Part shown: positions 1 through 5,892 of the stretch, piece by piece | Numbering within the stretch: the first letter of the stretch is position 1 | Layout: the number at the start of each line of letters is the position of its first letter | Notes under the pieces: model-generated | What the model saw: the letters and a program-made list of their open reading frames with translations, nothing else | Database searches by the model: none | Told to the model about the DNA's origin: nothing | Translations under genes and position numbers: made by a program | Assembly: GCA_051648485.1 (NCBI GenBank) | Contig: JBOFFH010000120.1 | Location: 1-10,894, forward strand | Length of the DNA stretch: 10,894 bases | Reading direction: 5' to 3' | Source: JAGNZR01 sp051648485 | Lineage (GTDB): Bacteria; Fusobacteriota; Fusobacteriia; Fusobacteriales; Fusobacteriaceae

Positions 1-762
1 AGTGAAGGAAAAATTTCTAAAAAAGATAAAGATGCAATAATTAGAGCACAAGAAGCAGGGGTTAAATTTGTTTTAGCTTCTGGTCGTCCAACCTATGCTA
101 TGAGAGATTTAGCAAAAGAGTTAAGACTCGATGAGTTCAAGAGCTATATTCTTTCATACAACGGTGCTATTATAACTCAGTGTGATACAGGAGTAGATAT
201 ATCTGATACCTCTTTAAATAAGGAGGAAATACATCTTTTACACGATATGAGTAAAAAGCACGATGTGCATATCATAACGTATTTAGATGATAAAGTAATC
301 TCGGAAACAGAAAGTGAATATATAGATGTAGAAGTTAAACTTACTGGAATGGAGCATAAAATTGTTAAATGTTTTAAATCAGCTGTAGATAGAGACGCAG
401 TTAAATGTATTATGCTTGGAGAACCTGAATATTTAAAAACTGTAGAACACAAGTTAAAAGAAAAATTAAATGATAGATTTAGTATAGCTATTTCTAAACC
501 GTTTTTTTTAGAGATTACAAAATTAGGAATAGATAAAGGAGCTTCACTTTTGAAACTTGCCGAAATTTTAGATATTAAAACAGAGGAAATTATTGCTGTA
601 GGAGATTCATATAATGATGTAACTATGCTAAAAGTTGCAGGATTATCAGTTTCTGTAGCTAATGGAAAACCTGAAATAAAAGAGATGGTTCAATATATAA
701 CAAATTCGAATGAAGAAAATGGAATGTCTGAAGTTATAGAGAAATTTATCTTTGGAAAATAA
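1..762 (+). CDS. Cof-type HAD-superfamily phosphatase, 5' end missing
   Basis: The reading frame is open from base 1, so the true start lies upstream; the first internal Met (base 100) is not the start, because conserved family sequence precedes it. HAD hydrolases of the Cof/YidA (IIB) group dephosphorylate sugar phosphates or nucleotides in the cytosol through an aspartyl-phosphate intermediate. Counting from base 1, motif II is the ASGR at residues 26-29, the cap domain follows, the motif III lysine lies in GIDKG (K179), and motif IV is GDSYND with acidic residues D202 and D206. Motif I (DxDGTL), which holds the nucleophile, should lie just before the window, since about 253 of a usual 265-270 residues are visible. 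Substrate cannot be told from sequence. The stop codon touches the shared terminator hairpin. The family call is secure; the function is generic. Confidence 0.93.
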   Translation, partial: SEGKISKKDKDAIIRAQEAGVKFVLASGRPTYAMRDLAKELRLDEFKSYILSYNGAIITQCDTGVDISDTSLNKEEIHLLHDMSKKHDVHIITYLDDKVISETESEYIDVEVKLTGMEHKIVKCFKSAVDRDAVKCIMLGEPEYLKTVEHKLKEKLNDRFSIAISKPFFLEITKLGIDKGASLLKLAEILDIKTEEIIAVGDSYNDVTMLKVAGLSVSVANGKPEIKEMVQYITNSNEENGMSEVIEKFIFGK

Positions 763-786
763 AAAAATCCCCTAAGGGATTTTTTT
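761..786. terminator. Bidirectional intrinsic terminator between HAD gene and rny
   Basis: A perfect 11-bp inverted repeat, AAAAAAATCCC (761-771) and GGGATTTTTTT (776-786), encloses the tetraloop CTAA. The outer A/T runs supply a U-tract on either transcript, so it should end both converging transcripts. It overlaps both stop codons: HAD TAA at 760-762 and rny TAA at 787-785. Confidence 0.9.
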
Positions 787-2350
787 ATTTTGCATAACCA
801 ACAGCACGTGTTTCTCTTAAAATAGTTACCTTTATTTGTCCAGGATACTGCATAGTATCTTCTATTTTTTTAGCCATTTCATGAGCCATAATAGTAGATT
901 CATCATCAGTTACAAGTTCAGGATTGATTACTATACGAATTTCTCTTCCAGCTTGAATAGCGAAAGATGATTCAACTCCTTTGAATGAGTGAGCAATTTC
1001 TTCTAAAGCTTCTAGTCTTTTGATATAAGTAGAAAGAGTTTCACGACGAGCTCCAGGTCTAGATGCGGATACTGCATCAGCAGCTTGAACTAAGACAGCT
1101 TCAACACTTTCAAATTCCACTTCATTATGATGAGCCATTACAGCATTAATAACAGCAGGTTTTTCTCCAAATTTCTTTAGATATTCTCCTCCGATTATAG
1201 CATGAGATGATTCGATGTCATGTTCTAAAACTTTACCAATATCATGTAAAAGTCCAGCACGTTTAGCAAGAGAAGCATCAGCACCTATTTCAGCAGCAAT
1301 ATTAGCTGCTAATTTAGCAACTTCTATTGAGTGAGTAAGGATATTTTGTCCATAACTTGTACGGAATTTTAATCTACCAATAGTTCTAACCAGTTCAGGA
1401 TGCATATTAGGAATTCCTAATTCCATAAGAGCAGCTTCTCCAGAAACAATTATATCTTTTTCTACTTCTTTTTTAGCTTTATTTACGATTTCTTCTATTT
1501 TTCCAGGATGAATTCTTCCATCTGTAATAAGTTTTTCGATAGAAAGTCTTGCAATTTCACGACGAACTCCATCAAAACTTGAAAGAACAACAGCTTCAGG
1601 AGTATCATCGATTATAATATCTACTCCAGTAAGAGCTTCGATAGCACGAATATTACGTCCTTCACGGCCTATTATACGACCCTTCATCTCATCATTTGGA
1701 AGGTTAACAACAGAAACAGTTGCATCTACAACATATTCAGCAGCAGCTTTTCCAATTGAACTAGAAAGAATACGCTTAGAAATACGCTCTTTTTCTTCTT
1801 CTAAATGGTGCTCATATTCTTTAATAGCCATAGCTGAATCGTGAGTTAACTCATCTTTCAGTTTAAATAATAAAATATCTTTAGCTTCTTGCTTAGAAAG
1901 CCCAGCTATTTTTTGAAGTTCAACTTCTTGAGCAGTTTTAACAGCTTCAATTTCACCTTTTTTAAGTTCTAAATTCCCTGAAATAACTTCAAGTTCTTGA
2001 GATTTAGCTTCAAGTTTATCAATTTTAGAATCTAAAGTTTCCTCTTTTCTGATAAGACGAAGCTCTTTCTGAGCAATTTCAGATTTAGAAGCTTTAATTT
2101 CCTTGTCTGCTTCTTCTTTCAAAGTATAAATTGTTTCTTTAGCAATAATCTCAGATTCTTTTAATTTAGTATTAGCATCTTTTTCAGCACGATCTAAAAT
2201 CTTTTCAGCTTTTAACTTTGCTTTTAGAATCTCATCTTCTATATTATTAAGTTCTTCTATTTTTTTGTCTATAATAGACTTCTTGTAAAGCATGGAAAAA
2301 AAAATTCCAAATCCTACTACAACAAGACCTATCCCAAGTATGTTTGTCAT
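785..2350 (-). CDS. rny: Ribonuclease Y
   Basis: RNase Y is the membrane-anchored endoribonuclease that starts mRNA decay in many bacteria lacking RNase E. All family parts are present in order. A hydrophobic N-terminal anchor covers about residues 3-21. A long charged coiled coil runs to about residue 195. A KH RNA-binding domain carries GRIIGREGRN (224-233). The HD domain has H340 in ILTHS, H369-D370 in LLHDIGK and D425 in AADAVSA. The 521-residue length is typical. ATG is preceded by AAGGAT at good spacing (AAAAGGATAACAAT then ATG). It lies 19 bases after the STAS gene and is last in its operon, so it should be co-transcribed with the anti-sigma pair. The identification is secure; the regulatory link to its neighbours is inferred from position only. 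Confidence 0.98.
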   Translation of the reverse strand: MTNILGIGLVVVGFGIFFSMLYKKSIIDKKIEELNNIEDEILKAKLKAEKILDRAEKDANTKLKESEIIAKETIYTLKEEADKEIKASKSEIAQKELRLIRKEETLDSKIDKLEAKSQELEVISGNLELKKGEIEAVKTAQEVELQKIAGLSKQEAKDILLFKLKDELTHDSAMAIKEYEHHLEEEKERISKRILSSSIGKAAAEYVVDATVSVVNLPNDEMKGRIIGREGRNIRAIEALTGVDIIIDDTPEAVVLSSFDGVRREIARLSIEKLITDGRIHPGKIEEIVNKAKKEVEKDIIVSGEAALMELGIPNMHPELVRTIGRLKFRTSYGQNILTHSIEVAKLAANIAAEIGADASLAKRAGLLHDIGKVLEHDIESSHAIIGGEYLKKFGEKPAVINAVMAHHNEVEFESVEAVLVQAADAVSASRPGARRETLSTYIKRLEALEEIAHSFKGVESSFAIQAGREIRIVINPELVTDDESTIMAHEMAKKIEDTMQYPGQIKVTILRETRAVGYAK

Positions 2351-2369
2351 ATTGTTATCCTTTTAAATT

Positions 2370-2717
2370 TTATTTAAAGCTTTTAACGGCTTCATCTTCT
2401 GATTCGTAAATTTCAAATATTTCATCTAATCCAATCATTTCAAAAATCGTCTTAATATGCTCGTTAAGTTTGATAAGTTTGATATCTCCTCCAACCTCTT
2501 TAACTGAACGAAGTTTTCCACGAAGAATACCCATAGCTAAACTATTGATATGTACTAAATCTTCAAAATTAATGATGAATTTAGTAATATCTCCTTCTAC
2601 CAGTTTAGTTATTTTGTCCTTCAATTTAGGTGCAACAAGTGCATCTAGTTCCCCTGAAATTTTTAAAACTTTAATATCTCCAATATTTTTTTCTGTGATA
2701 TCAAAATCAACTGTCAT
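2370..2717 (-). CDS. STAS-domain anti-sigma factor antagonist
   Basis: This single STAS domain of 115 residues resembles SpoIIAA/RsbV. In that family the unphosphorylated form binds the anti-sigma kinase and frees its sigma factor; phosphorylation of one serine turns it off. The phosphosite region reads HINSLAMGIL (56-65), where S59 sits at the acceptor position of the usual D-S-S-G-L-G motif. The preceding Asp is Asn and the following residues are L-A-M instead of S-G-L, so the loop is atypical but still phosphorylatable. The C-terminal part (IKTIF EMIGL then EIYES) matches the final STAS helix region. The start overlaps the previous stop as TAATG, implying translational coupling, with an unusually G-rich ribosome binding site (GGGGGG, 2725-2730 on the minus strand). 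The cognate target is not identified; no sigma factor is encoded nearby. Confidence 0.92.
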   Translation of the reverse strand: MTVDFDITEKNIGDIKVLKISGELDALVAPKLKDKITKLVEGDITKFIINFEDLVHINSLAMGILRGKLRSVKEVGGDIKLIKLNEHIKTIFEMIGLDEIFEIYESEDEAVKSFK

Positions 2718-3109
2718 TATTTTTCCCCCCTAATTATTTTTTGGACTTTAAAAATAGTTCCATTCAATTTTTTTTCTATTTTGAAATCATCAGCAAGAGC
2801 TCTTGCCAAAGATAACCCCATCCCGCCCTCTTCTTTGCTTTTCTTAGCTTCATCAAAACCTATTCCATTATCTTCAACTACTAAATTTATGATATTGTCA
2901 GATTTTTCAATTTCAATTATAAGATCTCCCGGCTGGTATTGATAACCATGCTCTACTACATTTGTAGCAAGTTCATCCACAACTGAAAGTAATTGAAAAA
3001 TATCTTTTTGGTCTATATTGTGAACATCTAGATAAGTTTTAACTAGAGCACGAGCAAGAGAAAGATTATTTAAAGAGGAAGGAATAGTAATTTTTATTTC
3101 ATTTTTCAT
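2717..3109 (-). CDS. RsbW/SpoIIAB-like anti-sigma factor serine kinase (HATPase_c)
   Basis: This is a 130-residue GHKL-fold ATPase of the anti-sigma kinase type, which binds a sigma factor or other partner and phosphorylates the STAS antagonist. The N box is VVDELATNVVEHG with E46 and N50, the same spacing as catalytic Glu and Mg-binding Asn in SpoIIAB. The G1 box is EDNGIGF (D80, G82, G84) and the G2 box GGMGLSLAR (95-103). No membrane segment or sensor domain is present, so it is not a two-component histidine kinase. The gene overlaps the STAS gene by one base and follows the lipoprotein stop by five bases, so the three should be made together. The partner could be a sigma factor elsewhere in the genome, or a non-sigma target, as known for several partner switches. 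Confidence 0.93.
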   Translation of the reverse strand: MKNEIKITIPSSLNNLSLARALVKTYLDVHNIDQKDIFQLLSVVDELATNVVEHGYQYQPGDLIIEIEKSDNIINLVVEDNGIGFDEAKKSKEEGGMGLSLARALADDFKIEKKLNGTIFKVQKIIRGEK

Positions 3110-3114
3110 TTAAA

Positions 3115-3498
3115 TTACCTCCTTCTTTCCTTTATCTCCACTATTTTCCATACATTTTTTTTTAACTGGTATTTCAAATCTAAATACAGTGTATTATCTT
3201 GAAAAGAAATACCTAAAGTATTGTTGGCAAAACTATTTTCAAATTCTAATGGAGATGAAAAAAGTGAGGTATTAGTAAAATCTATTTTTTTAATTTCAGT
3301 GAGAATAAGTTGTTTTTTTAATGAACTTTCTAAAAAAGATTCAATTTCTATGAAATCATTACTTTTTAAAGAAGTTTTTAAATCCTCAATTTGATTCTCT
3401 AAAGAAATTTTTTCTTGAAAATTAAGATTTATTACCTTTGAATTTGAGCAAGCAGTTAACAAAATGATTAAAAATAGTATTAAATTGGTTTTAAACAT
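3115..3498 (-). CDS. Small predicted lipoprotein of unknown function
   Basis: I do not recognise this family. The 127-residue product starts with K3, then a hydrophobic stretch and a lipobox LLTAC, with cleavage predicted between A16 and the lipidated C17. Serine at +2 does not suggest inner-membrane retention by the E. coli rule, though that rule may not apply here. After the signal come charged helical stretches (about 25-70) and two short beta-like segments near the end (LYLDLKY and VWKIVEIK), a pattern seen in NTF2-like or DUF4878-type lipoproteins; that similarity is a guess. ATG is preceded by AGGGGT at 8 bases. It is the first gene after the internal promoter and leads into the anti-sigma pair and rny, so it could be an envelope sensor or accessory of that switch, but nothing in the sequence proves this. 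Confidence 0.85.
   Translation of the reverse strand: MFKTNLILFLIILLTACSNSKVINLNFQEKISLENQIEDLKTSLKSNDFIEIESFLESSLKKQLILTEIKKIDFTNTSLFSSPLEFENSFANNTLGISFQDNTLYLDLKYQLKKNVWKIVEIKERRR
3118..3124 (-). promoter_or_regulatory. Shine-Dalgarno AAGGAGG inside the end of the lipoprotein gene
   Basis: The full consensus AAGGAGG for the anti-sigma kinase is embedded in the last codons of the lipoprotein gene (the Arg-Arg codons AGG AGG just before TAA), 8 bases before the kinase ATG. It couples the two genes tightly and explains the Arg-rich tail partly as a ribosome-binding constraint. Confidence 0.85.
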
Positions 3499-3530
3499 TC
3501 ATTGTACCCCTAAAAAGTCCGTCTGAATTA

Positions 3531-3559
3531 ATAATACCATAAGGTTATTTTTTTATCAA
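3531..3559 (-). promoter_or_regulatory. Extended -10 sigma-70 promoter for lipoprotein-kinase-STAS-rny operon
   Basis: Read on the minus strand: -35 TTGATA (3559-3554), a 17-base spacer, and -10 TATTAT (3536-3531) with TGG directly before it (extended -10). It lies between the miaA stop (3568) and the lipoprotein start (3498). No terminator is visible after miaA, so this is an internal promoter that adds to read-through from obgE. Confidence 0.8.
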
Positions 3560-3567
3560 GAAAGTTG

Positions 3568-4461
3568 TTAAATATTTTTAAGAATATTTTCAATAATCTC
3601 TTCTTCGCTCATCAAATCTAAATTGTACCAAACATAGCTAGAATCACCTCTAAACCAAGTAAATTGTCTTTTTGCATAGTGACGGGAGTTTTGTTTGATA
3701 TTTTCTATACTTTCTTCTAAAGTACATGTTCCTTCTAAAAATTTAATGATTTCAGCATATCCTATGATATTTAAAGTTTTCAATTTATCACCATATTTTT
3801 GAAAAAGAGAAGAAACTTCTTCAACTAAGCCTTCTTTAATCATAGAATCTACTCTAATATTTATTCTTGAATATAAAAAATCACGATCTCTCTCTAAAGA
3901 AATTTTTAAGAAGTCAAAGTTATTATTTTTTATATTTTTCAAACTAAGAACAGAAAATTTTTCTCTACTTAAGATGCAAACCTCTAAAGCTCTTTCAATC
4001 TTAACTCTATTGTTAGGATGAATAGCTTGTGAAGCAACAAGATCTAAACTTTTTAGTTTTTCAAAAATTTCTTCTGTGGAAAATTCTTTGAAACGTTCTC
4101 TTAAATCTTTATCAGCAGGAGGTAAATAAGAGAGTCCGTCAGTTACAGATCTTAAATAAAGACCAGTACCACCAACTAGAATAGGAGTTTTACCTCTTTT
4201 TTCTAAACTTTCTAAAATTAAATCTGCATCTTTTTGGAATTGCCCCACACTATATTTTTCAATTGGTTCTAAAATATCAATGAGATGATGAGGTACTCCC
4301 ATCATCTCATTGATAGAAATTTTAGCAGTTCCTATGTTTAAACCTTTAAAAACTTGAGCAGAATCCCCAGAGATAATCTCTCCATTTAATCTTTTAGCAA
4401 GTTTTATAGATAAACTTGTTTTTCCTACACCGGTAGGACCACCGATAACAATAGCTTTCAA
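3568..4461 (-). CDS. miaA: tRNA dimethylallyltransferase MiaA
   Basis: MiaA transfers the dimethylallyl group from DMAPP to N6 of A37 in tRNAs that read UNN codons. The P-loop GPTGVGKTS is at residues 8-16. SGDSAQVFKGLNIGTAK (31-47) holds the catalytic Asp region, with Phe in place of the frequent Tyr. GVPHHLIDI, GGTGLYLRS (97-105) and the C-terminal RQFTWFR, all family hallmarks, are present; 297 residues is normal. The start is TTG: an in-frame TGA lies 12 bases before it, no ATG or GTG occurs between that stop and the P-loop, and a weak SD (AGGTGA) overlapping the obgE stop is 4-5 bases upstream. The gap to obgE is 8 bases, so it is co-transcribed, and the weak SD plus TTG suggest coupled, low-level translation. 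The coding sequence contains a perfect inverted repeat at 4275-4315. Confidence 0.97.
   Translation of the reverse strand: MKAIVIGGPTGVGKTSLSIKLAKRLNGEIISGDSAQVFKGLNIGTAKISINEMMGVPHHLIDILEPIEKYSVGQFQKDADLILESLEKRGKTPILVGGTGLYLRSVTDGLSYLPPADKDLRERFKEFSTEEIFEKLKSLDLVASQAIHPNNRVKIERALEVCILSREKFSVLSLKNIKNNNFDFLKISLERDRDFLYSRINIRVDSMIKEGLVEEVSSLFQKYGDKLKTLNIIGYAEIIKFLEGTCTLEESIENIKQNSRHYAKRQFTWFRGDSSYVWYNLDLMSEEEIIENILKNI
4275..4315. repeat. Perfect 16-bp inverted repeat inside miaA
   Basis: TATCAATGAGATGATG (4275-4290) and CATCATCTCATTGATA (4300-4315) are exact reverse complements around a 9-base loop (4291-4299). In the miaA mRNA the arms fall in register with the codons: ATC AAT GAG ATG ATG (I-N-E-M-M) pairs with CAT CAT CTC ATT GAT (H-H-L-I-D) across G-V-P. 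GAG and CTC are GC-richer codons than this genome prefers. The repeat is directly visible; a function is unproven. Confidence 0.95.
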
Positions 4462-4469
4462 GATATCAC

Positions 4470-5756
4470 CTACTCAACAAACTCGAATTCAACCTCAGCA
4501 ATACGAACGGTATCTCCATCTCTTACGCCAGCTTCTTCAAGAGCAGCTTCTAAGCCAAGAGATTTCATCATGTGTAAAAACTCGATAATAGATTCCTCTT
4601 CCATAGTGATAACATATTTGTTTAAAACAGCGTCAACTAAACGTCCACTTACATCAAATACTCCATCTTCTACTTCTTTAACTACATAATCCTTATCTAC
4701 TCCACGAATTTCACGAAGAACTTGTTGAATGTTAGCTTCTTCTTCCAATTCTTCAGATTTAATTTCTTGAATAATATCCCAAGTTTTATAAGTAACTTCT
4801 TTGATACCTTCATTTAAAATTACAGAAATAGGATAAACAAGATTTCCTTGAGATTCTATAAAAGTCTTAAATTCTTCATATTTTTCCATATCCCATAATA
4901 AATCCATTTTATTAGCTAAAACAATTTGCTGCTTTCCTGCTAATCTTTCACTAAATTTAGAAAGTTCGTTATTGATTATTTTATAATCTTCAATAGGATC
5001 ACGACCCTCTATTCCAGCAACATCAATAATATGATATATCATTTTACAACGCTCTATGTGACGTAAGAATTTATCTCCTAGTCCAATACCTTCGTGAGCT
5101 CCTTCTATTAATCCAGGAATATCTGCAATTACAAAAGATTTTCCTTCTTCAACTCTAACTACACCTAGTTTAGGTTCTAAAGTTGTAAAGTGGTAACTTC
5201 CAACTTTTGAGTTAGCAGCAGAAACTTTATTGATAAAACTTGATTTTCCAACAGATGGGAATCCAACAAGGGCAACATCTGCAAGAAGCTTTAATTCTAA
5301 TTTAACACGAATTTCAGCGCCCTCTTTTCCTTTTCCAGCTATTTTAGGTGCCTTACGGATAGAGTTTTTGAAACGTACGTTTCCAGCTCCACCTCTACCA
5401 CCTTTTAAAAGCATTCTAGATTCATGAGGAATATTCATATCTAAAAGAAGTTTTCCAGTTTGAGTATCTCTTACTTGTGTTCCAACTGGAACACGGATAA
5501 TAAGATCCTCTCCCCACTTACCATGCATCTGCTTCTTTTGACCTCTTGCACCATTTTCAGCTTTAAAAAGTTTTTTAAACTTAAAATCAATTAGAGTATT
5601 AACGTTAGGATCAGCTAAGAAAATTAAGTGTCCACCATTTCCACCATCTCCACCATCCGGTCCTCCAAATTGGATACATTTTTCTCTTCTAAAAGTAGCA
5701 GAACCATCTCCACCATTTCCAGCTTTTACTGTTACTATAACCTCATCTATAAACAT
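4470..5756 (-). CDS. obgE: Obg/CgtA GTPase
   Basis: Obg is an essential GTPase that acts in late 50S ribosome assembly and in stringent and stress responses. The glycine-rich Obg fold fills residues 1-158 (for example GGPDGGDGGNGGH at 31-43). The G domain follows: G1 GFPSVGKSS (165-173), G2 FTTLEP (190-195), G3 DIPGLIEG (212-219), G4 NKMD (282-285), and G5 ISV near 316. An OCT-type C-terminal domain occupies about 350-428. The usual YPFTTL reads YHFTTL here. The length of 428 matches Gram-positive-type Obg. ATG is preceded by AAGGAG at 8 bases. It is the first gene of the minus-strand cluster, with its own promoter divergent from glgX, and is followed by miaA after 8 bases. The pairing joins ribosome assembly with tRNA modification. 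Confidence 0.98.
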   Translation of the reverse strand: MFIDEVIVTVKAGNGGDGSATFRREKCIQFGGPDGGDGGNGGHLIFLADPNVNTLIDFKFKKLFKAENGARGQKKQMHGKWGEDLIIRVPVGTQVRDTQTGKLLLDMNIPHESRMLLKGGRGGAGNVRFKNSIRKAPKIAGKGKEGAEIRVKLELKLLADVALVGFPSVGKSSFINKVSAANSKVGSYHFTTLEPKLGVVRVEEGKSFVIADIPGLIEGAHEGIGLGDKFLRHIERCKMIYHIIDVAGIEGRDPIEDYKIINNELSKFSERLAGKQQIVLANKMDLLWDMEKYEEFKTFIESQGNLVYPISVILNEGIKEVTYKTWDIIQEIKSEELEEEANIQQVLREIRGVDKDYVVKEVEDGVFDVSGRLVDAVLNKYVITMEEESIIEFLHMMKSLGLEAALEEAGVRDGDTVRIAEVEFEFVE

Positions 5757-5794
5757 AACTTATTCTCCTTACATAATGTGACTTCGATCATTAC

Positions 5795-5823
5795 ATTTTA
5801 CAACGTTTTCCATTTTTTTTCAA
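5795..5823 (-). promoter_or_regulatory. Sigma-70 promoter for obgE-miaA
   Basis: On the minus strand: -35 TTGAAA (5823-5818), a 17-base spacer, and -10 TAAAAT (5800-5795). The expected transcript start is about 30 bases before the obgE ATG, leaving room for its SD. The -35 is one base from the palindrome at 5825-5847. Confidence 0.75.
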
Positions 5824-5824
5824 G

Positions 5825-5847
5825 TTTTTTAACAAAGTGTTAAAAAA
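5825..5847. repeat. Palindrome between divergent obgE and glgX promoters (candidate operator)
   Basis: TTTTTTAACA (5825-5834) and TGTTAAAAAA (5838-5847) are perfect 10-base arms around AAG. The core TTAACA-AAG-TGTTAA covers the glgX -35 and abuts the obgE -35. It is upstream of the predicted obgE start and largely upstream of the glgX start, so a DNA-binding site is likelier than an RNA hairpin. No regulator can be assigned. Confidence 0.6.
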
Positions 5848-5858
5848 TGTGTTAGAAT
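5829..5858 (+). promoter_or_regulatory. Extended -10 promoter for glgX
   Basis: -35 TTAACA (5829-5834), an 18-base spacer, and -10 TAGAAT (5853-5858) preceded by TGT, which gives an extended -10 (TGnTAGAAT). The expected transcript start is near 5865, about 28 bases before ATG 5893. That placement excludes the upstream in-frame TTG at 5872, which would sit almost at the 5' end with no ribosome binding site. Confidence 0.65.
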
Positions 5859-5892
5859 AAAAAAAACATATTTGAAAGTGGGGGTTTATAAT

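Noticed and set aside
177..452. Minus-strand frame of 91 codons opposite the HAD gene
   Set aside because: It is antisense to clearly conserved HAD sequence and shows no family motif or ribosome binding site.
5230..5427. Plus-strand frame opposite obgE
   Set aside because: It mirrors the glycine-rich and G1 coding region of Obg; no independent signal.
5640..5720. Repeated CCACCAT units resembling a short tandem repeat
   Set aside because: They encode the conserved Gly-rich loops of the Obg fold, so protein constraint explains them.
5628..5843. Plus-strand frame with Ser-Thr-Ile repeats running from obgE into the intergenic region
   Set aside because: The repeats are the complement of Obg's Gly-Asp-Gly codons, and the frame crosses the obgE promoter without its own start signals.
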